A stretch of 64,000 nucleotides of DNA, taken from Hygrocybe punicea. Its lineage: Eukaryota; Basidiomycota; Agaricomycetes; Agaricales; Hygrophoraceae. A program made the translations under genes and the position numbers. The notes below the pieces were generated by a model, which worked only from the letters and a program-made list of their open reading frames with translations, was not told where the DNA came from and ran no database searches. Positions 42,126 to 53,154 of the stretch are shown here, one piece after another (positions within the stretch are counted from its first letter, which is position 1; each line of letters starts with the position of its first letter). Location of the stretch: assembly GCA_963556145.1 (NCBI GenBank), contig OY744471.1, forward strand, positions 1,853,590 through 1,917,589. The letters run 5' to 3'.

Positions 42126-42738
42126 TGTGACGGCGAGTGAGGTTGTAGACCCGAATGGGAATCTACGGAAAGGGTGATCAGCTAAGAAGTGATCAGAGGA
42201 GTTTATTGTCTATAGTCTAGTCAATCCAACCCGAATCCAGGGTTCTGGATCAGAGGGGAAGTGAAGGGAGTGGAGTACGAAGACTAATGAGATGATACGA
42301 AGCGAGGACTAAGAAGTAGAACTGAAGGGATGCAATATGATAGGATGTAATATAATATGGTGGGATATGATAATATATAGGTTGTAGTATAAGGGTACAT
42401 CTTTTATACTACTGGGAGAGATCCTGTGCTGTAGTAACTATGTACTACAAGTGAAGGCTGTAACTGATGGTAGAGAGGTGGAGCGGAGTATAGGGGGAAT
42501 GGTGCTATGTACTAAGTAACGGGAAACGAAGATATATCATATGTAACTATATACGTACTGATTCCGGGTCGTTAGAGACATCGCATCTTGAGTATGAACG
42601 ATTCCGGAGGCGGAATCCGGAGCGGAATCGACGGAAAAGACCGGAAACGGGCGGAATCGATGATACGTGAATGGGAATGGACGAGGACAAAGTGGGATAT
42701 GAAGAGGATTCGGGTCCAGAGGGCCCGGAGCCTCTACA
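42126..42738 (-). repeat. 5' LTR of element 3
   Basis: 613 bp, partner of 37732-38344. On the element strand it is followed by the primer binding site. Confidence 0.93.
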
Positions 42739-43126
42739 CCGTATCGCACACATATCGCAGTTGCATCGCAATGGAGATACATATAAATCGGGATGTTTCG
42801 CAGTGAATCACAGCATGTCAAGGCTAGAATAGGTCCAATAGAATGTTTCTGTGCTCAGGGACATGTGCTGCGTATCACCGTAGTCGTGGAAAGGTTCGTG
42901 GTACAGTCTGCGAGGGTTGAGGCATATTCCGGAGATGTAGTAGTAGTTGAGGAGGGGCATCTACAGCCATGCTCCATGTACTGTAGTGGGAGTCGTTTAT
43001 TAGTGTATAAATGAAGTGGGATCTTCCCCACCTCATAGTCCCATTCCCAACCTTTAATTGGGCTCCAACCATGCGCTTCGTCGTCGACCAGCGATGATTC
43101 GCGGTCATCCTCGCCAGTGAACTTGA

Positions 43127-44531
43127 TAGTGTTGGGGAAGTTCGGTTTGGTCCGGTTTGGGGCCTTTTTGCCCAAACCGGAAACTGAATGGTCCGGTTTT
43201 CCACCCGAAATCCCCAAACCAGACTGGAACTGATACAAACCATTTGCATTGGTTCGGTTTCGGTCCAAACGCAGTCTAGACCGCGAACCATATGGGCTGG
43301 GGGCCCTCACTCCCATCTGACCTCGCAAGAGTGCCGCACACGTCAATCGACATGGCCGGCCTCATTATGAGGTGGGATTGGGGGTTTGGTGGGCTGCCCA
43401 GCCCTGTCCTAGTGAAACACACGCGTCGAACGCGTGTGTTCGGCCTCAGCTGTTGTCGTTTGGGTGTTGTGGTGGTGGTGGTGGTGGTGGTGGTGGTGGT
43501 GACCCGACGCGTCACATGCATTGTTCGCGCGAAGGCGGGTTGGACCCGTGATTGCCGTGTTGGCCGGTTTGGGTAGGCGCGTGGTGGTGATGGTGGTGGT
43601 GGTGGTGGTGGTGGTGGTGCCCTACGCGTCATATGCGTTGTGCACGCGACGATGGCCGGGTTGCACCCGCTTTGGTTGTTTTCGGCAGACGCGTGGTGGT
43701 GGTGGCATAGGAGCCTCTTCGCGTGGGTGTCCAGGCGCGTCATATGCGTTGTACACGCGACGACCGGGTTGACCCCGTGTTTTGGCGTTCCTCGGTGGTG
43801 TTGGTGTTGCATGGTGGTGATGGTGGTAGTGGTGGTGTTGCGTGGTGGTGGTGGTGGTACGGTGCCACGTTCTGTGATATACAAATAAAATCAGTGAAAA
43901 AGTCAATAAAAATACATACCACGAAGGAGCGGGGGTGGATGCACCATCCCCCGCTGCTCGATGACTACCATTCCACTCTGTTCACGTTCGTTTGCGTGCG
44001 CGCGCGTTGGAGGAGTTGGTGTGTCCAGTGCGGCGTTGATCGCTGCTGTCATGGTCGTGGCCATCGTGGTGGCAGTCGCCGTCGTCGCCGTCGTGGTGGT
44101 GGTGGTGGTGGTGATGGTGGTGACAGTGGTGTTGGTGGTGGTGGTGTGTCAACCTGTAATGTGTTAATGCGTTAGTTAAAGTTCAAATAAATAAAAATAA
44201 AAAACTTACGCGGGCGGCAGGGAGTACCCTGCCACCCGTTTTGTCGACCTCGGGTGCTCCATCGTCCTCGTTTGGCGTACATCGGGGGTGTTGCTGGTGG
44301 GCGTTGGTGCCTTTGGGTGACTTTCGAAGTCAGCCAAGGAGCCGACTTTGGACTGTCGGTTTGTGGTTCAAACCGAGTTTGAAACCATTTCGGCCCGCAG
44401 CCAAATCCCCAAACCGGAGATCGAACGGTTCGGTCTCCGCTGGAAATTCCCAAACCGAAACCGAGACCAGCGGTTTCGGTTCGGTCTAAACCGGGTTTGG
44501 ATCGGTCTGAGACTGAACTTCCCCAACACTA
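43127..44531. mobile_element. hAT-like non-autonomous element, 1405 bp (TAGTGTTGGGG family)
   Basis: TIRs TAGTGTTGGGGAAGTTCGGT and ACTGAACTTCCCCAACACTA. 8-bp TSD GAACTTGA at 43119-43126 and 44532-44539. Subterminal AACCGGTTCGG-type motifs occur at both ends. The interior has (GGT)n tracts and a repeated CGCGTCATATGCGTTGTGCACGCG-like motif, and minus-strand splice-like signals conserved in the copy at 62579-63823. Confidence 0.93.
43470..43502. repeat. (GGT)n microsatellite
   Basis: About ten GGT units. Similar runs are at 43583-43618, 43786-43860 and 44093-44145 in the same element. ORFs of poly-Val or poly-His across them are products of the repeat. Confidence 0.9.
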
Positions 44532-45033
44532 GAACTTGATAGTGGGGGCGGAATTGAGGGCTGAGCCAACTGTGGGAATCTGCATGACCAGTAAGTCAAT
44601 AGGGTTATGGGGTTGTTCTAAGGGCAGAATATGATCTCTGGGGCACGTGTGAGGGTCACGAGTAGTTACTGGGAATGAATAAAAATCCTCTATGTAAGGA
44701 GAAGGGACAGGGGGAGGAGAAAAGTTCTCCTCAGTAGAGGGGTTTGCAAAAGGGTAAAATTGAAAAACTAAATGTCCCATCCTCAAAGAAGGGGGGACAC
44801 TTGGAGAATTTATTGTAGCTAGGGAAGCATTTAACAAAATTCCATGCTCAAAAGGAACACTGAGGGAATCAATCCCCAGAGAAAGCCTATATCCCACAGT
44901 GGCAGCAATCAAAAATTTACTTAAATAGGGGGATTGGTAATCAAGGGAATTTCCTAAAAAGGAAGTGATAAGTCGGCCAGCATCTGGATGACCATTGGAG
45001 TGGATCCCTTCTACAGGGAGAGGAAGAGGATGG

Positions 45034-45993
45034 TTATTGATCATAAAAGGTGGGATCTGGGGGGGTTTGTACAGCAGACATGGCTACTGTCTTTCCCATT
45101 TCTTCAGAGTTTTTATAGCAATTCCTATCTAAATTTCCCTGGTGGGAAAATCCATTTCTTATCTTTCTCCTTTCAGAAAATTCAGATTCTTCATTGTTCA
45201 TGTCATCACAATGGGCTATGGACAATGCAAAAAGTTTCAAGCCATTATGTGCATTTTGGGGGATATTGAAGCATGAGATACCTTTATCTCCTTTTACTTC
45301 AGACCTATCCTTATCCAAATAAGGCTTATCCTGTAAGCAGCTAATCATTTCGGTAAAATAATTCGGTTTAAGCGGAGTTTGAAATTGCGGATTATAGTGG
45401 ACTAATGCCTTATTTTGGTTATAAGACTTAGTTAAAGGAATTGTAGTGGTTTCTTCAAGTTCCATAGGTAAAGTGCATAAATAGGATGTTGAGGCATGGG
45501 CAGTAGTAGCTCCTTTGATGTGATTAACTTGAGAATGGTTTGGTGTGACCATTAGTTCAAATCTGTTTGTCAAATCTTCAGGGTTCTTGAATACTAAATA
45601 TGTACCATCTATTCTTTCATCAATAGAAACATAGTTGCCTCTTTGCCATGGTCTTCCAAGTAATAAATCAAATGGCACTGTCTCTCCTATGTAAAGATTG
45701 GCATAGGTAAGGACACCACCACAAGTCAATGGAACTTCTGAGACTAATCCTTTTAATGTTCCTTCACCTCCATTAGCATCATTCATTGTGAGAATTTTTC
45801 CTACATCCATAGGTCTTTGGATAATTTCCTTCCAGACTCTTTTACTAATTACATTTAACTGTGATCCAGTGTCAATGATGGCTTCAATAGGTCTTCTATC
45901 ACATTCCATCTGAAGCCTGATTAACACTCCATGATCCTTGGTTATGAATAAGCTTGCAATGGCAGATACCTTTGCATTCTTTCTCTTGATCAT
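45034..45993 (-). CDS. Element 4 retroviral-type aspartic protease ORF
   Basis: Contains IEAIIDTGSQLNVISKRVWK (catalytic DTG, near residue 36), then TMNDANGGEGTLKGLVSEVP and FDLLLGRPWQRGNYVSIDER, the C-terminal strand of the fold. It follows the zinc-knuckle ORF in the same frame after a single TAG (46003-46005) and 9 nt, so a Gag-Pro fusion would exist by readthrough or if the TAG was CAG (Gln). It would process the polyprotein. The C-terminal 120 residues have no recognised domain. Confidence 0.75.
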   Translation of the reverse strand: MIKRKNAKVSAIASLFITKDHGVLIRLQMECDRRPIEAIIDTGSQLNVISKRVWKEIIQRPMDVGKILTMNDANGGEGTLKGLVSEVPLTCGGVLTYANLYIGETVPFDLLLGRPWQRGNYVSIDERIDGTYLVFKNPEDLTNRFELMVTPNHSQVNHIKGATTAHASTSYLCTLPMELEETTTIPLTKSYNQNKALVHYNPQFQTPLKPNYFTEMISCLQDKPYLDKDRSEVKGDKGISCFNIPQNAHNGLKLFALSIAHCDDMNNEESEFSERRKIRNGFSHQGNLDRNCYKNSEEMGKTVAMSAVQTPPDPTFYDQ

Positions 45994-46002
45994 GTCTGTT
46001 AA

Positions 46003-47439
46003 CTACTCAGATAGCTCCTTGGAAGAAGCTAATACTTCACGAATGCGCAGGGTAACTGGTGTGTCAAGGATTTGATTGACAACTTGAGTTTTTCCAATAT
46101 TGACTGAAATTTCAGATTGCCTAGGAGTAGGCTTTGGACAAGTTATGGCATTATGTCTTTCAGCCATGATCTTGTTCTTATCTTTGTTTGCCTTGTGTCC
46201 TTGTATATGAGTCTTTGCTGGCTTTACTGGAGAAGTTTCTATCATTTCCACATCTGAATCTGTGTCTGAAGGAATATATATTGGGGTTCTTGGTTGCTTT
46301 GCATGCAGTTCTTCTGTAGGATGAAATGGGTTTGCCTTCTTGAGAGCAAAGGGTAATGGTGCTGGTATATGTGCTTGAGCGTGTTTCTGTGCTGAAAGAG
46401 GGCCAGGTTTGACTGGGCCTTTAGGAATGGGTGGCAGTACTGTGTTGGGCCTTATATTCTCTTTTCCTTTGGCTTTAATACCTGTGGGAGGATATACTCC
46501 ATCTAATACTTCCTTCCTTGCTGCACCAATTTTCTGTGGTCCTCTGACTGCAGGCAGGATTTGTATTTCTTCTTCCTTAATTGTAGGTATAGTATATGCT
46601 TTAAAATCTTCTTCAGCATCAGATTGATAGTAATCAGAGAATTGATCTTGAAATACATAGAAGTGTGATTGAACATTGCTGGCCTTTTCAGCTACATGTC
46701 TATCAATTGCTTGTACAAATGTCTTACCCATATTTTTGCGAATTATTGAGCCATCTGGATAAACAATCCTTCCAAGACCATCCTTGGTTATCTTGCCTGT
46801 CTTGAGTAATTCATTGATCTGGAAACATATTTGCATTCCATGTCCTTGTCCTCCACAACCATAGCAGGTCATGGGTCCTCTTTGTTCATTGGAAGGAGTA
46901 AACAAATTGGTAGGGGTAAATGAACTAGTAGAAGGGTTTGGTGGAAGGCCAACACTATTGGCAGCTGAGATTTTGAAGGGGGGTCTTTGAGTTTGCTGTG
47001 ACTGTGTTTGCTTTTGCTGAGGTTGTTTCAGCTCGGGTGGGCTAATACAGTGAGCAATGTCTGGGTCTAGCTTCAAGGCTCTATAGTATGCTAGTCCATA
47101 CTTTATATCATCCGAAGATAGCTTTCCCATTTGCTTGGTTAAAGACTCTACTTCATTCTGGTGTGATGATGATGTGGAGGTAGACTTCTTATCTGTCCCC
47201 TTCTTGCCATTATCTTTCTTCTCAGCCTCTTTCCTTACTGTCTTCTTAAATAGTTCATCATCTGAATCATATGCCTTAGATTTGAATGCTTTCTTCTTCT
47301 TGATAGCTTTCTTCCTCTTGATGCAGGCTTCATAGTCACTATCTGTATCATACTCTGATGAATCATCTGTATCAGAGTCTTCTGAAACAGAGTTGTCTAG
47401 TCTTCCTGGTACATCTGAATCTGAATCTGCTAGGTTCAT
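46003..47439 (-). CDS. Element 4 nucleocapsid-like ORF with zinc knuckle (478 aa)
   Basis: N-terminal acidic and Lys-rich segments (DSDYEACIKRKKAIKKKKAF), then VESLTKQMGKLSSDDIKYGL, and a CCHC knuckle CYGCGGQGHGMQIC near residue 195, then LLKTGKITKDGLGRIVYPDG. The ATG overlaps the gag stop in ATGA (47436-47439), suggesting coupled termination-reinitiation. It binds nucleic acid. It ends in TAG at 46003, in frame with the protease ORF. Confidence 0.72.
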   Translation of the reverse strand: MNLADSDSDVPGRLDNSVSEDSDTDDSSEYDTDSDYEACIKRKKAIKKKKAFKSKAYDSDDELFKKTVRKEAEKKDNGKKGTDKKSTSTSSSHQNEVESLTKQMGKLSSDDIKYGLAYYRALKLDPDIAHCISPPELKQPQQKQTQSQQTQRPPFKISAANSVGLPPNPSTSSFTPTNLFTPSNEQRGPMTCYGCGGQGHGMQICFQINELLKTGKITKDGLGRIVYPDGSIIRKNMGKTFVQAIDRHVAEKASNVQSHFYVFQDQFSDYYQSDAEEDFKAYTIPTIKEEEIQILPAVRGPQKIGAARKEVLDGVYPPTGIKAKGKENIRPNTVLPPIPKGPVKPGPLSAQKHAQAHIPAPLPFALKKANPFHPTEELHAKQPRTPIYIPSDTDSDVEMIETSPVKPAKTHIQGHKANKDKNKIMAERHNAITCPKPTPRQSEISVNIGKTQVVNQILDTPVTLRIREVLASSKELSE

Positions 47440-48038
47440 GCAAACCGATTCCTTTCAAATAGAGTTTCCGCAATTTTAATGACATCTTTCATAGGGAATG
47501 GAGATGTGATATCTAAAGGTGTTGATCCAGTGTTGAGACGTGTCTCAATGATATGCCTGAGGTTCTTGTTGATTCCATGCCAGAAGTATGCAGCCTTTTC
47601 ATCTGCAGAGATCTTCTTCTTGCTCTCTAACCATCCTGCAATAGTAATGAACCTGTGTTCATATTTCTTCCATTTGGTAAGAGTTCTGATCTGCTTAAGT
47701 TTCCAAGTGCGTGCAAGGGTCATGAGATCTCTAACAATGTATCTTGTTTCCTTTAGGGCAGCATCAAAGTAGCGAGTAATATCTTTCTCAAGAGTATTCC
47801 AGTCCTGGGATATGTAACTCTCTAGGCCTTCAATGAGCTTGACTACTTTGGTAGAGCAGTAATCTACAATCCTTTCACATTTTTCTTTATCAGAAACAGC
47901 ATAGGATTTATACATTTTATTGTAATGCCTTAAGAATCTCTTGACTTCTTCATAGCTTCCTTTGAATTTAGCTAGGGCAGACTTCTGCCCTAGTAGGGGC
48001 ATCATGTCTGGGGTACGAGTACTGGTGCTTGTGGACAT
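47436..48038 (-). CDS. Element 4 Gag (200 aa)
   Basis: Starts MSTSTSTRTPDMMPLLGQKS just past the primer site. Contains LAKFKGSYEEVKRFLRHYNK, VDYCSTKVVKLIEGLESY, ITRYFDAALKETRYIVRDLM and AYFWHGINKNLRHIIETRL, the helical capsid-like plan of retrotransposon Gag. It ends RFA then TGA overlapping the next ATG. Uninterrupted. Confidence 0.78.
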   Translation of the reverse strand: MSTSTSTRTPDMMPLLGQKSALAKFKGSYEEVKRFLRHYNKMYKSYAVSDKEKCERIVDYCSTKVVKLIEGLESYISQDWNTLEKDITRYFDAALKETRYIVRDLMTLARTWKLKQIRTLTKWKKYEHRFITIAGWLESKKKISADEKAAYFWHGINKNLRHIIETRLNTGSTPLDITSPFPMKDVIKIAETLFERNRFA

Positions 48039-48083
48039 TGTGTATTAGAGGTATAGAATTATTTGGGTTATTTGGATTTAAAT

Positions 48084-48101
48084 CCCTTGCGGTGGGCTCC
48101 A
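48084..48101 (-). promoter_or_regulatory. Primer binding site of element 4
   Basis: Minus strand TGGAGCCCACCGCAAGGG, 4 nt after the LTR end; complement ends in CCA. It differs from the element 3 site at one of the shared 17 positions. Confidence 0.75.
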
Positions 48102-48105
48102 ATTT

Positions 48106-49446
48106 TGTTATGTGAATGTTTGTTTCACCAAGAATTACCAGAGTTGACTTTGTTCAGGTACCTTCTTGTTGTTCGTAGGTTTCTAATATCTAAATAACCT
48201 AGCAGGAAGGGGTTTGTAGGTATATGTACTGTATGAGTCAATAGAATGTAATAGTGAGGTCTCTTCAATTAAGAAGTGAGACTTTGAGTGGGTGTGGATG
48301 ATAGTTGATAAGTGTGATGTACTGAAATAATATATATTCACTACTGGAATATAAAATGTGGATTAATGAATACTGATAGCAATATTCACCAATTTAATAT
48401 GAATTGTTTTGGTTACAGGGCCTATTCAATCAAGAGTATCTCTGGGTATTATAATATCTGACTTAAATCCGAAGCTTCAAATGCATATTGGCTACTAGTT
48501 CAGGGATATCTTTAATACCTTTTGAATACTCTGTTTTGTTTAGGATGAAACCTTAACCTTAGAAATGTATCTAGCTGACTGATGCTGACTAATGAACTGA
48601 TTGAACTGAGTGAACTGAGTGAATTCTCCTTAATGACAAGGGAAACTCAGAGAATGATAGAATAAGAGTGAACTAGACTGGATTACAAGCACTAGCTACT
48701 ACAATGAGTAACTACTAGTACTAAGAGGATGAGGGATCACACTGTGTGAACCCAACTAAGACTGACTACTGATTGGTGAGGGGGGAAATCCTACTGACTA
48801 CTGGAATTTTGGGGCTCTATTTATACTGTTGGAGAACAATGGGGGACTGAGAACAATGGGAAAGTGAGAACAATGGGACTGAGTCATGAGAACAATGGAT
48901 GACATCAAAGAGGCTGTGAACAATGGGCTCTATCTCCATTTGGACTGTTTAGAACAATGGACTGATCAGAACAATAGACCTCCATTGTCTTTATGTAAGC
49001 AAACCATCACAATCACTCTCTGATGCATCCTATCTTATCACTATCTTATCATCCTCTTGTTCATATCTTACCTAATCATTTCCCATTATCTAGCTGAGCC
49101 GCTTTTGATCAATACAAGTAAACAAGATTTGTAATCAATCCATTTATAGGTAAGAATGCTAGTTGGACTTGTCTCCTTGCATGCGCAATACAGAGAAATA
49201 TATAATAAATACTAATGAGTGGGGGATGTGCCTCTGTGCACCATACATAAACAGCTAGGTCTGGGCATTGCTATTTAAGCCATAATAAATGATATAAAGG
49301 TAAGCATATATGCTATTTATGTCTGTTCACTAGCATGCATAATGTGGAAAAGCATAGAATGGGTACTAATGAGTGTAAGTGTGCATCCATAGTGTTGCAC
49401 TTAAATATTTAAGTCTGTGGTCTGATGGTAAACCCATGACATTACA
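48106..49446 (-). repeat. 5' LTR of element 4 (1341 bp)
   Basis: Plus-strand reading TGTTATGTGAATG ... CATGACATTACA. It lies between the primer site and the interrupted Plavaka-2 transposase. Contains many GAACAATGG repeats at 48830-48970. No partner LTR in the window. Confidence 0.7.
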
Positions 49447-51424
49447 CCCAAAAAAATTTGGGGTCATGACATCGGGGACGTGGCCTTCGATGCATGAAAC
49501 ATAGATCTTCATGAGTGCCTTGGAGTCATCGCCAGTCCATTGGGCAAAATTACGGCTGGTAGGGAAGTTCTGGAGCCCTGTGAAGGGCAGGGTACATGCG
49601 ATACTGGGACATATGTTTTAGTTTATATCAAGAGTTTAGGTGTTAGGAACTTACCAGCAGTCAATGTCACTGAGGATCTCATCGGCATGCTTCCGGCCAT
49701 GTGTCAAAACAAGATAGTCTTTGACCCACTGAACCAAATGATCTTTGAAAACACCTTTAATAAGTTGATGAAGGATATTGGGGGCGAGAAGTTCATGTAT
49801 GTCGGCATGTGGGAAGCCGTCTGTAAATGGCTGATAAAAGTGAGTTTGCATGTCCTCATTTCAGCTTTGGAGAAAATTTACCTTTATGTCCCCTGAAATC
49901 CTATACTCATTCCATGCGACTTGCAAGCCAAAAGCCTCGATAACAGTCTGTGTGTGCTAATAGGTTCGAGTGATCCCACATCGCTCCATGTCATCTGGTT
50001 GGACAAGACACTTTGCACACCATCCTTGCACAACAAATGCAACCAATACTTGCTCTGGATAGTCTGCAATATATGAGCCAATACCATAAATCACCTTGCA
50101 GAAGTGGCCATCCCAACACCTGGCAACTTCAGGTGTTGTCATGGCAGGCTTGAGCGGACTGAGTATCTTGGCAAGTGACATGAGAAACATTTGTCATTTG
50201 AATAGGCAGAAGTCTTTGTTGACATCTTGCCACTCGGCTGGGGAGTACCTCTGATGAGACTGTAGAAAACTCTATATATGTAACATCGACTGACCTTTGG
50301 GTTGTGCGAGAAACCCTACAACAAGGACAGCATTCCAGTGCACTTGTCAGACACCATTGATAACATTCCCTATTGAGAGATACAGGGGGTGATACTCTGT
50401 GTTGCCTGTCCCAACAGAAACAACAGTCTTGTCGCTGCCCAGGATCACTGGGACAAACATTGACCCGTGGGTAGTGGGATCCTCCGCAATGATATCCTGT
50501 TGTCATGATCAGTACTCATTCACCAAGCAGTCAGGTTTGCTTACTGCCTGATGCCACGCCCAAGCGCCAGACATGAAATCATTGTACTGGCATTTGCCAT
50601 CTGCATCAAAAGCCCAATATGGTGTGGTATGAACTTCCCCATTAAAACTGGTGTTGGCAAGGATATTGCGCACAATATCATGAGGGTTGTGGTACCAAAC
50701 TTTGTATTCTTCATTTATCCAGGACAACACCTTATTGGCAGGTTTCATTCCTTTATACCTGAGTTTGAAACTTTCCAATTTCACATCTCCAGCAGTGGAG
50801 GCATCAATCGTCTTGTACAAGTCTCTAGCAGACTCAAAAGGTGCAGAACCACCATGAGGAAGCACCAAGGCACTCCAGAGATCTATGAGAGTCTCGATTT
50901 GTGGAGTCGGCATCTGACTGCATGTGTATAACAAATCAGCCAGCTCGAATGCAACCCTATTCTCAAAAGGTGACCAATCATCCTTGGGCAGATCCTCCCA
51001 TGGGGATGGGGGTGAATCAGGTGGTAGGAAGTTGCCATGAACATCACACAGTGTTCCTGTTTAATCCAGCAATATTCAGAATATGCTGTGCAGGAAATAA
51101 AATGCACTCACAATTGATAAACGGGTGATTTGCTGTACCCATAGATGCCGAACCATCTCCCTCTGAAGCTGCATCTCCTTGCACCATAACGATGTCTTCT
51201 GCTGGATGCAGACCATCCAGGCTGCCAGGTATATTGTGAGCACTGTCGTGGGTAGGTTGAGAGATGTGAGGTGGGTGAGGGTGATGATGTTGCGTGCGTT
51301 GGTGCTTTGTGAGACCAGATTGGTTGCAGAAGAATTGTCCACATGTTATGCATTGTAAGCGAAGAAAGGTGGTTCGGTATTTGCCCCCAGCTGAAGACAT
51401 TTCAGAAAGACGGTTTGGTTGCAT
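49447..51424 (-). pseudogene. Plavaka-2 transposase, C-terminally truncated
   Basis: The first exon (from 51424) encodes an intact C2H2 finger, C-x2-C-x12-H-x4-H (CITCGQFF ... LTKHQRTQH), the one broken in Plavaka-1. Following exons read WSALVLPHGGSAPFESARD, VWYHNPHDIVRNILANTSF, YIADYPEQVLVAFVVQGWCA, and [20 protein letters not shown] with [15 protein letters not shown]. It is cut at GHVPD, before the third catalytic residue region. Frame breaks and stops occur, for example between 50190 and 50500. Intron positions match Plavaka-1. Confidence 0.8.
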
Positions 51425-53154
51425 GAAACACTGGAATGGAGTGAATAGATCAGACTTTGTCCAGGATCTGAACTTGAAAAAAAAAATTAAGCCACATCAA
51501 CGCTCTTTGTTCTCCTTGCGTCAACTTGAACTTGTGCAGACTAACAGCGATGTCGTCTCAATCCTCCTGTGTGCAAACTCGACCTGCTAATGCTGATTAG
51601 CATCCTGGCAACATCATTACAGCAACAAAGAAAAGGTAACGTACCAAAGCAGAGATGGAAGCAGTGTGCGCAGAGCAAAAGGCCTCCCAGGATGGGAAGG
51701 AGAAGGAGCAAGACGACTTGCGCAAGACCATCACTTGCTTGGAAGATGAGCTCGCTCAAAGAGATGCTAACAGAAGGATGAGCATTCATGACTGACCTAA
51801 GCCACAGTCGAGGGTGGCCTCTTCGTCAGTCCGTGTGCCAGTTTCTAGGAAAGCAAACACCTCAGTCAAGGAGAAACGTAAATCGTGACACTTACCGACT
51901 CAAATAGAGACATTAGAGAATGAGGGGAGTGATATTGAAGCTGTAGAAGTTGTCCAAGGTGTCAAGGAAGATGCAACAACTGACAATTCCAAGGATGAAA
52001 ACAACATCCAAGAGGACCAGCCTGATGATGTCGTTGAGGAAGAAGAGGACCAGCCCAGGAAGAAGAAGAGAGTGCAGAGGGATAAAATGCAAGGCACCAT
52101 CCAGGCATACAGGAAGGTGGTGGAAGTGAAACAGGAGGAAGAGGGTGAGTGTCTGATTTCTGAGTCATGGTTGTTGTTGATCTGAACCGATTCTATTGTT
52201 TTACAGATAAGTCACCCAAATTGGAAGGTTAGTTTCGACATGCTTGTTCTCGAGTTCGTCATGTTGTTTTTTCACAACCACAGTGCCATCGACAAGGATG
52301 AAGCAGGTCTCATCGACAAGTGGCATGATGATGTGCATTGCTCAGCTCAACCTCCTAAGAGCACATCTGTGAGGAGCTGCCTGACCCCTGCAAGCACATC
52401 AACCAAGGGCTGAGGGACACATTGGTCTGGCTTGTCCCTAAGTTCCATGACAACCAGATTTGAGGACGGTGACAATGTAAATGACTTGGTGATTGCCTGT
52501 TCCTCCAAATCATCTGCCATAGTATGTTTGTTCTCTCTCCGTGGATCATTGTCTGAAGTACCTGCAGGTTGGAATCAAAACTGAAGACACGACATTTTCA
52601 AACCTGAATATCAGTGACATGATCCATCAAGGCTGCATCCATTACACCAACCGCAACCTGCCAGCTGGTGCCCACGATGGACATATGTGGTGCCAGGTAT
52701 TTATACCAACATACACAATATTCGTGGCCAACTACCCTGACCCTTGGACTATCAAGGACGAGGATTCTATCAATGCTTTGAAACACATATGGAATGCAGT
52801 TTATACCAACAGGAAATGCTCAGATGACATCCCTTACAAGGTCAAGTACCAAGACTGTATCTCCTTCATTGTACGTGGGTTCCATCGGTTGTGGACTAAT
52901 ACTAATGCACAACACTAAGGCTAACCAGCACATATATGAATGGTGGTCAATGATAGCCTCTGCTGCGGTTGCGGCACTCAATGACTTCTTTATAACAAGT
53001 GCTATTCTCAAGACCAGTGAAGATTGTGCTGCATTTGCAAAGGAGAAATTGAAAAACTTTGCTTTTCTTTTTGCTCATGGCAAGGATAAATTGGTAAGTG
53101 TTGACCAAGTTTAACTGTCCATTATCAAACACCCTGGCAGATGTTCCGTGGGAT

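Larger units (their letters stand above)
37732..42738 (-). mobile_element. LTR element 3: young gag-only element with antisense cargo gene
   Basis: Two 613-bp LTRs (37732-38344, 42126-42738), both TGTGACGGCGAG...CCTCTACA, differ at only about five positions by eye. 4-bp TSD CCGT at 37728-37731 and 42739-42742. A primer binding site next to the right LTR sets the orientation as minus. Contents: gag on the minus strand (40225-41931) and a three-exon gene on the opposite strand (38677-40145). No protease, RT or integrase is present, so it must be mobilised in trans. It sits inside element 4. Confidence 0.92.
42855..45044 (-). pseudogene. Element 4 C-terminal ORF, split by a MITE
   Basis: ORF 44529-45044 starts MINNHPLPLPVEGIHSNGHP, overlapping the protease ORF end by 11 nt in another frame; a C6-7 tract near 45058-45064 lies at the junction and may be a slip or indel site. 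It continues SPYLSKFLIAATVGYRLSLG and GHLVFQFYPFANPS. At TIKF it enters the MITE 43127-44531; after removal of the MITE and one TSD it goes on GEDDRESSLVDDEAHGWSPI and ends near 42855. No RT, RNase H or integrase motif. Function unknown. Confidence 0.55.
42743..49446 (-). mobile_element. LTR element 4: gag-protease element without RT or integrase
   Basis: Minus-strand element with a 1341-bp 5' LTR (48106-49446), primer site, gag (47436-48038), zinc-knuckle ORF (46003-47439), protease ORF (45034-45993) and a C-terminal ORF (42855-45044) split by a MITE. Its left end is lost: element 3 entered at 42739-42742 and no second LTR is seen left of 37732. It truncates the Plavaka-2 transposase at 49447. 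No RT or integrase motifs appear anywhere in it. Confidence 0.75.

Noticed and set aside
43292..44167. Poly-Val, poly-Gly/Trp and poly-His ORFs
   Set aside because: They are translations of (GGT)n tracts in different frames.
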